DNA of 64,000 nucleotides from a bacterium. Its GTDB lineage: Bacteria; Patescibacteriota; Gracilibacteria; JAUYGZ01. This document shows positions 41,857-48,436 of the stretch, one piece after another (within the stretch, counting starts at the first letter, position 1; each line of letters starts with the position of its first letter). Made by a program: the position numbers and the translations under genes. The DNA is taken from positions 62,001 to 126,000 of the forward strand of contig JAUYGZ010000008.1 in assembly GCA_030690415.1 (NCBI GenBank). Reading direction: 5' to 3'. Below the pieces are notes generated by a model. The model saw nothing but the letters and a program-made list of their open reading frames with translations. It did no database searches and was not told where the DNA came from.

Positions 41857-43098
41857 ATGTCCTTTTTTAAAAGACGACATCGCCGACGGAGCACGGGAGT
41901 CTCTAAACCCCGCTGGAATATGCGCCATAAGCGCACCAGTCTGCTGAAAATCACGCAACTCTTTCGGGGCAGTCGTCTGGCTTTTTTAATCAGTTTTGTG
42001 CTCATCTTCCTCGGAGTGTACGTTGCTTTTTATACTCCCATCCTGCTCGTCCAGACCGTGGAAGCCACGACGGAGTACCAGGACATCAATATTGAAGAGC
42101 TCAGACAGACGGTTGGCGAAAAGGTGGTCAATCAGAATGCTCTCACCATGGATCTGCACGGTATCGAGATGGAAATTTATGAGCGTTTTCCTGATATTTC
42201 AGCCCTAAACTGTGATCGACACCTCTTCACCCGCTCAATCACCTGTGAGGTCATCGGGTACGAACTGGTCGCGGTGGTGAAGAATCTCGGAGAACGCTAT
42301 TACATCAACGAAAACGGGGTTGTGATCACTTTTGACAACCGGAAAATCGGACTGCCGATCTTTGATCTGGTCCTGAATCCCGTGTATGCAGACCTGGAGC
42401 CATCAGAAGCATCTCCCCTCAGCGCCCTTCAAACCCCTAACCCCTTACCGTTCGGTCCCGAGCTCACGGTCGAGGGACATGGGGAACCAACACCTCCCGC
42501 TTTGGTGAACACTCCTTTGGATCCATCATCCGGATCACTGACGGGGAGTATTTTGCTAGAGAGGGCTAGGGGAGTGAAGAAGGAAGATAATCCCCAGGCT
42601 CTCGACCCTCAACCCATAACTCTGAACTCTGAACAAGATGCCATTACCTTCATTTCTCCCTTTGATGCCCCGCCCGTAGAACCCGTGATCAAGGCTCAGA
42701 GAGAAGTTTTTGATATTGTTGTGGGCAAAAAAATTCTCGATCCTGAAGAATTGAAGAAAATATTGGACACGATCAAGGAATTGGAAAAGGTCTTGGGTCG
42801 TAAAGTGATTCATGTCCAGTATGTACAGGTAGCAGCGGAGTTGAGTTTGACAAGCAGGCCACAAACCCTCGACCCTGAACCCTCAACTCTCAACTCTGAA
42901 CCATCGACCCTCAACCCTGAACCCTCAACTCTGAACACCTCTGAAGCTCCGGACCATGAATTTACCATTTTCCTGGATTTGCGGCGCAATCTGGAAGACC
43001 AGTTTACGAAGCTCAAAAAAGTCAAAGAAGTCATTGATTTCAGCATCGTGGAGCGGATTGACCTGAGTATTGACGGGGAGAAAGTGTTTTATAAATAA
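41857..43098 (+). CDS. ftsQ: FtsQ/DivIB-like cell division protein with repeat insertions
   Basis: A 413-residue single-pass membrane protein. A basic cytoplasmic head (residues 1-35) is followed by a membrane segment (LAFLISFVLIFLGVYVAFYTPI) and a POTRA-like region (NIEELRQTVGEK, MEIYERFPDISALNCDRHLF, ITCEVIGYELVAVVKN). The C-terminal beta region ends FTIFLDLRRNLEDQF...ERIDLSIDG. FtsQ links early and late divisome proteins. Two low-complexity inserts (about residues 185-265 and 332-366) come from dispersed and heptanucleotide repeats, so the reading frame has accepted repeat DNA. No other division gene is adjacent, so the name is by architecture. Confidence 0.7.
   Translation: MSFFKRRHRRRSTGVSKPRWNMRHKRTSLLKITQLFRGSRLAFLISFVLIFLGVYVAFYTPILLVQTVEATTEYQDINIEELRQTVGEKVVNQNALTMDLHGIEMEIYERFPDISALNCDRHLFTRSITCEVIGYELVAVVKNLGERYYINENGVVITFDNRKIGLPIFDLVLNPVYADLEPSEASPLSALQTPNPLPFGPELTVEGHGEPTPPALVNTPLDPSSGSLTGSILLERARGVKKEDNPQALDPQPITLNSEQDAITFISPFDAPPVEPVIKAQREVFDIVVGKKILDPEELKKILDTIKELEKVLGRKVIHVQYVQVAAELSLTSRPQTLDPEPSTLNSEPSTLNPEPSTLNTSEAPDHEFTIFLDLRRNLEDQFTKLKKVKEVIDFSIVERIDLSIDGEKVFYK
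42434..42448 (+). repeat. Partial dispersed repeat inside the ftsQ-like gene
   Basis: CCCCTAACCCCTTAC matches the first 15 bases of the repeat at 41826, about 600 bases away. It is translated in frame as part of the first low-complexity insert. Confidence 0.65.
42601..42634 (+). repeat. Short heptanucleotide repeat in the ftsQ-like gene
   Basis: Units CTCGACC, CTCAACC, CATAACT, CTGAACT, CTGAACA; same family as the longer array at 42868. Confidence 0.7.
42868..42936 (+). repeat. Heptanucleotide array (CTSRACY, about ten units) in the ftsQ-like gene
   Basis: Ten seven-base units such as CTGAACC, CTCAACT and CTCAACC in a row. Because 7 and 3 are coprime, each 21 bases encode a 7-residue peptide repeat (STLNPEP, STLNSEP). 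Confidence 0.8.
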
Positions 43099-43125
43099 GG
43101 GGGTGTAACCTCAGGCCGGATGGGC

Positions 43126-43154
43126 TTGATAAATACTGGATTTCAGTATATCAT
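43126..43154 (+). promoter_or_regulatory. mazEF promoter
   Basis: TTGATA (43126-43131) and TATCAT (43149-43154) with 17-base spacer, overlapping the first inverted repeat. The box is moderate. Confidence 0.5.
43133..43149. promoter_or_regulatory. Inverted repeat, probable operator 1 of mazEF
   Basis: ATACTG-GATTT-CAGTAT, a perfect 6-bp inverted repeat with a 5-base centre. Confidence 0.6.
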
Positions 43155-43156
43155 AA

Positions 43157-43173
43157 TTACCGTAATTCAGTAA
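43157..43173. promoter_or_regulatory. Inverted repeat, probable operator 2 of mazEF
   Basis: TTACCG-TAATT-CAGTAA, same spacing as operator 1 with one mismatch between arms. The centres are 24 bases apart and both share the right arm CAGTA, so a dimeric MazE-type repressor could bind both. Confidence 0.6.
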
Positions 43174-43181
43174 TTTTTACC

Positions 43182-43532
43182 ATGGACATCATCTCACAGA
43201 TCAATGAAAGAGGAGTTCTTACGTTGCCATTGAAGGTAAGGAAACAGTTTCCCGGACTTCAGGTGGTTCATATTCGAGTCGTGAATAACGCTATTATGCT
43301 CCAACCACTTGAGATCAAGAAAGATGTGACCCTTGAACTCAATAATCGATCTCAAGAGGCTTATGAAAAGGGAACGCTCACTCTGAATGAAGTTGATAAG
43401 ATCATGACCAGGCATCAGACTCTCGAAAAGCAGATTAATGATGGGATTGATGAGATGCTGGAGGCTGGTGAAGATCAACAGATGATTGCGGAAAGTGGCT
43501 TCAGTCCTCGAATCGGTAATGAATTGCTCTAA
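43182..43532 (+). CDS. AbrB/MazE-like antitoxin
   Basis: A 116-residue protein. The N-terminal swapped-hairpin fold reads ERGVLTLPLKVRKQFPGLQVVHIRV and then AIMLQPLE, the AbrB/MazE DNA-binding type. The long C-terminal helix region should bind and neutralise the toxin. The TAA stop shares its last A with the ATG of the toxin gene (TAATG), so they are coupled. Two similar inverted repeats over the promoter support autorepression. Confidence 0.82.
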   Translation: MDIISQINERGVLTLPLKVRKQFPGLQVVHIRVVNNAIMLQPLEIKKDVTLELNNRSQEAYEKGTLTLNEVDKIMTRHQTLEKQINDGIDEMLEAGEDQQMIAESGFSPRIGNELL

Positions 43533-43891
43533 TGATCTCAAAAAAGATCTCTTATGAGAGAGGAGACGTTGTTCTCGTGGCATTTTCTCCCGTTGTGGGT
43601 TCGGAACAAGCCGATACCAGGCCAGCTATTGTCGTCAGCAATGAGCTTTTTCATCGGCTCCGGATTGTCACGGTGGCGGCTGTTACCTCGCGAAAAAGAG
43701 CCTTCCCGGGTCGCGTCAGTATCGATCCCGATTCCTCAAATGGTATCTCAAAGCCCTCAGATGTACTGGCCTTTCAGCTTCGAACGATCTCTACCAATCC
43801 GAAAAGGATTCTGAAAAAACTCGGGAAAATTGCCCCTGAGGATCTCAAACGATTGGATGTGGCCTTAAGGGTGGTTCTGAAGCTTGGGTGA
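43532..43891 (+). CDS. MazF/PemK-type endoribonuclease toxin
   Basis: A 119-residue toxin that cuts RNA at short sequences. The family features are RGDVVLVAFSPVVGSEQADTRPAIVVSNE, the VTVAAVTSR strand, and the C-terminal helix with APEDLKRLDVALRVVLKLG. The conserved Arg (TRPAIVV) and Thr (VTSR) of the active site are present, so the toxin looks intact. It is the left boundary of the accessory island: the next promoter (43942) belongs to the island's first module. Confidence 0.88.
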   Translation: MISKKISYERGDVVLVAFSPVVGSEQADTRPAIVVSNELFHRLRIVTVAAVTSRKRAFPGRVSIDPDSSNGISKPSDVLAFQLRTISTNPKRILKKLGKIAPEDLKRLDVALRVVLKLG

Positions 43892-43941
43892 AGTGAGAAC
43901 GGTAAAACAAGATTTGACCACTAGTAAAAAGGGCTGTTTTT

Positions 43942-43950
43942 TGGTATAAT
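43942..43950 (+). promoter_or_regulatory. Extended -10 promoter for the island's left module
   Basis: TGG followed by TATAAT (43945-43950), an extended -10; no good -35 at the right distance. The ATG is at 43984. Confidence 0.5.
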
Positions 43951-43983
43951 GAAGAGATTAAAACCAATATAAACACCAAAATA

Positions 43984-44388
43984 ATGCAGGACGAATACGC
44001 CCAAAATCCTTTCAAAGGTATCATCCCCACAGACGAGATCGACTTCGGCGAACTGATCGAGGTGATCAAGAGATCTGAGCTGTCTGAAGGCAAAAAGATT
44101 GCCTATTTGTATATGATCGCGGAAGAGACCTTCACCCTGGCCGATCTGGAAGAAATCGAGAATGAGATGATCATGGCGGGAAGAGAACTGGAGAAAGAAC
44201 AGGGAAAACAGATGAAGAAACTGCAAGAACTGAAGGCAAAGGAAGCAAAACTCCGCGAAAAGGTGGCCAAAGCACAAGTCAAATCCGCCCGGGAAATGGA
44301 GCGGAATTTCTCCAAACTGGAGGATGCCATGCTGGAGGAAGCCAACGCGAGCCAATTGGAAAAGGTTTATCAAAAGCTGACCAGGTAA
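43984..44388 (+). CDS. Small helical protein, module copy A1
   Basis: A 134-residue protein of unknown family. Residues 25-62 hold a compact helical motif (SELSEGKKIAYLYMIAEETFTL), followed by a charged coiled-coil with many Lys and Glu to the end. The 142-residue protein at 62745 has the same motif at the same residue numbers (Ser31, Leu34, Glu36, Lys38, Ile45, Ala46, Thr49-Phe50), so they are paralogs without gaps in that stretch. Its stop is separated from the next ATG by one base, so it works with the big membrane protein. Confidence 0.75.
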   Translation: MQDEYAQNPFKGIIPTDEIDFGELIEVIKRSELSEGKKIAYLYMIAEETFTLADLEEIENEMIMAGRELEKEQGKQMKKLQELKAKEAKLREKVAKAQVKSAREMERNFSKLEDAMLEEANASQLEKVYQKLTR

Positions 44389-44389
44389 C

Positions 44390-46639
44390 ATGACCTTTCG
44401 TTTTTCACAGAGCGAGCTCTTTTTCCCAAAACGATTGGCGTACGTCAGAAGTGCTGGGACAGACCCAGGTGCTGAGGCAGGGGAAGAAGCGGAGAGCCGA
44501 CGCCGAGCTCCGGAAGCTGAGGAAACGCGTCGGACTTCCGATGAAACCCGGTCGAAGATTAAGGATCTCTTTGATCAGGGAAAATTTGAAAAACTCAGGG
44601 GGAGGGAAGGCGGAGAGGAGGTCAGCATCGCGCCAAAAGAAATTTATGAAAACCTGAATAAGATCCTGGATGAAAAACAGTCTCCGGTAGAATGGGTCAT
44701 CAGCACCTATCGACACCTGTATCCTGCACTGGTAGGGCGGCCCATTGATGCCCGCGTACGACAGGATATTGTCGACGCAGAATGGCAACGTTTACGGGAT
44801 CTTCTGCCAGCAACCATTCTTGATCGCGTGAATCAAATCCTCGGCACTGAGGCTGCCCCTTCCTATACTGATGCCGTCACCGGCATCGTCGGAGGAAGTT
44901 TTTCTGACATCTCACCTGAAGGCCAACTCCTGGCGCAGAGGCTGCAGCTGGACACCACGGAGGTGATTTCCTGTCATGAGAATATGGAAGCTTTGAAGTT
45001 GATTGAAGCTGATATCAAGGCAATTGAAAATCGAACAGTTGATATCACGAAGCGTATTGAACAGCAAAAGGTGGATACGGGAAACATTACGGAATGGAAA
45101 AATAAGTGGGAGAAGAATAAGTGGGGATGGATCAAAAAGGGCTTCGGACTTGCCGCCAAAGGAACACTCATCGGGCTTGGAGTCACTGCTCTGGGAGGTG
45201 CGGTTGTTGGAGGTACAATGGCATTGGCGGGATATGGTTCTCTGTTTACCGGCGGTGTTGGAGCAGTTGGCAAGTATATTGGAGGAATGGGGATCTGGGG
45301 TGGAGTTGCCAAAATAGTATCCTCAACAGCCTTTGGGGTAACCGGTCTGGCTGCGATAAGCAACTGGGTATATGCCCCCGGGAAAGAGTGGTGGCTCAAA
45401 AGAAGGCATAAAAAAGAAACTGAGCGTCTGGAAGCAGAAAAAGAAGCTACTGAAGAACAGCTGGGTTTGAAACAACTCCGCGAACAAGAAAGCGAAACCA
45501 AAAATATTATTGACCGTAAAAAGGCCCGATCTAAACAGATCGTCACGGATATGACAGTGGAGAAAACTAAGGCTGAGAAACTGGAGAACACCTATCAGTC
45601 AGAGCTCAAGACCGCCGTCGATCCTCGACGAGGAGAACTTCAGACCCTGCTCGAGCAGCTGAGGCAATACATCACATACCTCCAGACTATCATCAGCGTA
45701 CACGAGTCCGTAAAAAATCCTGAAAAGTATCCCGCTGCCGTGAGGGCTGATGAGAATGCCATCGCTGCCCATATTCACGCCATGAATGCCGGAAAGAAAC
45801 GCACCGAAGCGATGCTGAAGCTCTTGGGTGAACAGCAAAAAGAATGGCAGGAGCAGATGGGGAAGGCGGGGGAGGCTGGGTATAAGGAAGGGGTTCACAG
45901 AGAGATGTCCAAGGGACTGCTTGATGAGCAGGATCTCCTCGACGCGGTCAGCAATTTTTTTGATCCGGCAGGAGCCCGAACAGCAATCGACTCTGGCACC
46001 CTGGGCCGCATCAAGCTCAAGGCTCCGGAGATTGAGAAGTTGATTCGATCACTGCAAAACCTTTCCACTCAATCTGTGCTTCAGACAGAGATACGGGAGA
46101 CGATTTATCCGGTGTTTAGGAAAGCGAGGAGGGAATATGTAAGGGCGCCGGCGAGGGAAAAAGTAGATGATTCTCTAGCTGAATTGTCTAAAGACGTTCA
46201 GCGTCAATTTAAGAAAGATCCAGTGCAGATCTTCAACTTTGCGGACAATTTAAGTCCTCCAATTTCGCTTCTTCGACCGCGTCGTCGTCAGCGTTCCAGC
46301 TTTAAGATCTGGGCTGACGCGATGACAAGAAAACAGCTTGAACAACTCAATGATGTGCTTCAAAAAATCAAAGCGTCATTTGCGACAGGGCCAGCAGTAC
46401 CAGCAGCACCTGCAGCACCAACGGCGCCAGTAACGCCAGCTGCTCCTGTTCCACCGGCACCAATTCCCACTCCTGTTCCTCCTCCTGCTGCTCCTGGTGC
46501 ACCAGCAGCACCAGCAGCACCGGCTGCTCCAGCTGCACCAGCGCCGGCGGCAGCACCTCCAGCAACACCAGCTGCAGCGGTGCCAGGAGCGACGGGGGCA
46601 GGGCCAGCAGCGGCACCGGCGGCAGCAGCAGCGCCATGA
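44390..46639 (+). CDS. Large coiled-coil protein with Gly-rich hydrophobic segment, copy A1
   Basis: A 749-residue protein not recognised as a known family. Residues 20-60 are charged, 80-245 helical, 251-330 form a Gly/Ala-rich hydrophobic stretch (GLGVTALGGAVVGGTMALAG) flanked by Trp-rich turns (NKWEKNKWGW and NWVYAPGKEWW), and 335-415 a coiled coil. The last 85 residues are only Pro, Ala and Gly with Val, Thr and Ile. The protein at 59787 shows a matching hydrophobic segment with ALAG at the same position (about 278-281). No signal peptide. It may be a membrane-embedded scaffold or a pore-type protein; both are guesses. Confidence 0.7.
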   Translation: MTFRFSQSELFFPKRLAYVRSAGTDPGAEAGEEAESRRRAPEAEETRRTSDETRSKIKDLFDQGKFEKLRGREGGEEVSIAPKEIYENLNKILDEKQSPVEWVISTYRHLYPALVGRPIDARVRQDIVDAEWQRLRDLLPATILDRVNQILGTEAAPSYTDAVTGIVGGSFSDISPEGQLLAQRLQLDTTEVISCHENMEALKLIEADIKAIENRTVDITKRIEQQKVDTGNITEWKNKWEKNKWGWIKKGFGLAAKGTLIGLGVTALGGAVVGGTMALAGYGSLFTGGVGAVGKYIGGMGIWGGVAKIVSSTAFGVTGLAAISNWVYAPGKEWWLKRRHKKETERLEAEKEATEEQLGLKQLREQESETKNIIDRKKARSKQIVTDMTVEKTKAEKLENTYQSELKTAVDPRRGELQTLLEQLRQYITYLQTIISVHESVKNPEKYPAAVRADENAIAAHIHAMNAGKKRTEAMLKLLGEQQKEWQEQMGKAGEAGYKEGVHREMSKGLLDEQDLLDAVSNFFDPAGARTAIDSGTLGRIKLKAPEIEKLIRSLQNLSTQSVLQTEIRETIYPVFRKARREYVRAPAREKVDDSLAELSKDVQRQFKKDPVQIFNFADNLSPPISLLRPRRRQRSSFKIWADAMTRKQLEQLNDVLQKIKASFATGPAVPAAPAAPTAPVTPAAPVPPAPIPTPVPPPAAPGAPAAPAAPAAPAAPAPAAAPPATPAAAVPGATGAGPAAAPAAAAAP
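46388..46636 (+). repeat. Pro/Ala-rich low-complexity coding tract
   Basis: CCAGCAGCACCTGC-like units encode about 83 residues of almost only Ala, Pro and Gly. The opposite strand gives long false reading frames. Confidence 0.8.
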
Positions 46640-46777
46640 AGACGATGAACAGAAATGAACCGATTCGTTTATTCCCATCAACGAAAGGATGACCCTTGAT
46701 GATGAATTAGATGAGATAAGATAAGATGAGATGAGCAGGCGTGAACTTTGCCGATGTCGGAAGTCAATCTATCGCCA

Positions 46778-48427
46778 TCAAATCTTAGTTTCCTCCTCAT
46801 CGTCAAAACGCATATATCCGCCTGGTTCGTCATTCATTGTTACATTGCTTAAAGATCTGGAACTAGAATCAGTTACCTCTGATTCCCAAACCACCTCACC
46901 AGGAAATACCCCCACAAAATCCTCTCCATGATAAACATTATATGTTTTCCCCGGGACCAGCTTTTTTTCCCATTCCAATTCTCTATATTCAGGCCACGAT
47001 ATTGTTTCTCCGCTTGCATCAGGAGTTTCCATATTTGCATCAGGAAAAAACTGCTCCGGTTTTTCCCATTCTAAATATTTCGCGACATGTTGTGGGGGCG
47101 GCGGGGGGAGAGGTGGCAAAGAAAACGATTCCGAAAACGATGGTGCGCTTTCTCCACTTGACTCTGCTACAGACTGAGTCTCTGACGCATCCTCAAGAAG
47201 ATCAAAAAGATCAGTTGGAATTGATTGAGATTCGGCTCTCATATTCTCTTTATTACCAACCCGTCTCGTTTGCTCATCAGGCTTTTTTTTTTGAATCTGG
47301 GCGGCCCATTCGTCCCAATGAATCGCAGCCTGACATAACTGATTTTTCAGCGGTATGGCGAACATGCATTGGGAAGCTCCATAGCTTCCATCTTCTTTTC
47401 TCAACTTATAATCAATCATATTTTGTCTATTTTCGGCTTTACCCGTAATGACAATCGTCTCAATCTTTCCTCCTTTTCCCATCATCGGCAGCAGACAGTT
47501 CATTGGGAACGTGTACCCCTGGATGAGTTCAGTCAACACCACATCCTTTCCTTCGTTCGCTAGGGCGATTTTCCCTCGATCCAATTCTTCTGGAAGTCTT
47601 TCTGCAATCTTCAACGAGCTTACCTTTTTTTTAAATTCTCTTGCGGGTCCTTTTTCCTGAAAATTAAAGCTTCCTTCATCCATGTTTTCATGCCGTACTT
47701 GTGGTTTCTGATCAACTGATATCTCAGTTTTTTGAGTAGCTTTCGGCGCTTCTGGAGAAGACACCCCTCCTTTATCCGAAGCAATTTGGGGTGATTCTGA
47801 TCCTCGAGAGAGTGGTACTTGGAGAGCTTCGATTTTGGTACGGTGTTCTTCAGTCTGTATAATCAGGGATTTGTTGGTCTCTTCTTTTTGCAATGGCGGA
47901 ATATTACTTATTTTCAGGCTTTCTGCGATTCCTTTCTGAAAGCTGGATGCTTTGAGAAGACTGATCAAGTCGCTGAAATATGGAACCAGAATTTCTCCCT
48001 GTGCCTTCAAAACCTTTCCGTGAACCCATTCAGCCTCTTCGACCAGGAAGTACAAGAGGTCAAGGGTTGTCCGCTGCTGATCAGGTTTTAGATCCCGAGA
48101 AATCAGCATGAGAAGAAGGGCTAATGCTTCGAGACTCTTATCTTCCGATGGCAAACCCAGGGACTTGAGATGATCAACATAGGATAGATGATAGCTCGTC
48201 AGATCATGGTAAAGGGAATTGGCCGCCGTATAAAAGGGGATGAAGTCAGCCTGATTTCTTGTCATGAGGAGCTCAGGAAGCTGCCCTGCGATGTTGAGCG
48301 CCTGCTGAACTTTGTCGAGGTTGCGAAAAAGTCGCTCAGAATCGGTTTTCAGTACTTTGGAAAATACTATCATGAGCTGTAGCTCAGGACCTTTGAGAAA
48401 AATGCGTCCCTGCTCTTCTGGAATCAT
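46778..48427 (-). CDS. Large modular protein with helical N-terminal domain (549 aa)
   Basis: A 549-residue protein not recognised. Residues 60-180 are a helical domain with FYTAANSLYHDLTSY, LKSLGLPSEDKSL and PYFSDLISLLKAS. The 810-residue neighbour has the same order (LFTAASTLYKDLVSA, LKALGLASDTPHFD, PLFTPLVNELKGG), so the two share a domain. The middle is low complexity and acidic, and the C-terminal part (residues 280-400 and 460-549) is beta-rich, with SWPEYRELEWEKK. It is the last gene of a five-gene minus-strand run with small gaps; its TATA is not seen, so it is likely transcribed from upstream. Confidence 0.65.
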   Translation of the reverse strand: MIPEEQGRIFLKGPELQLMIVFSKVLKTDSERLFRNLDKVQQALNIAGQLPELLMTRNQADFIPFYTAANSLYHDLTSYHLSYVDHLKSLGLPSEDKSLEALALLLMLISRDLKPDQQRTTLDLLYFLVEEAEWVHGKVLKAQGEILVPYFSDLISLLKASSFQKGIAESLKISNIPPLQKEETNKSLIIQTEEHRTKIEALQVPLSRGSESPQIASDKGGVSSPEAPKATQKTEISVDQKPQVRHENMDEGSFNFQEKGPAREFKKKVSSLKIAERLPEELDRGKIALANEGKDVVLTELIQGYTFPMNCLLPMMGKGGKIETIVITGKAENRQNMIDYKLRKEDGSYGASQCMFAIPLKNQLCQAAIHWDEWAAQIQKKKPDEQTRRVGNKENMRAESQSIPTDLFDLLEDASETQSVAESSGESAPSFSESFSLPPLPPPPPQHVAKYLEWEKPEQFFPDANMETPDASGETISWPEYRELEWEKKLVPGKTYNVYHGEDFVGVFPGEVVWESEVTDSSSRSLSNVTMNDEPGGYMRFDDEEETKI

Positions 48428-48436
48428 ATGGGTGCG

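Noticed and set aside
42601-42936. CRISPR-like or telomere-like array
   Set aside because: The units are seven bases with no spacers, and they are translated within a gene.
46368-46681. Minus-strand frames opposite the Pro/Ala tail
   Set aside because: Low-complexity shadows of the GC-rich repeat in the 749-residue gene.
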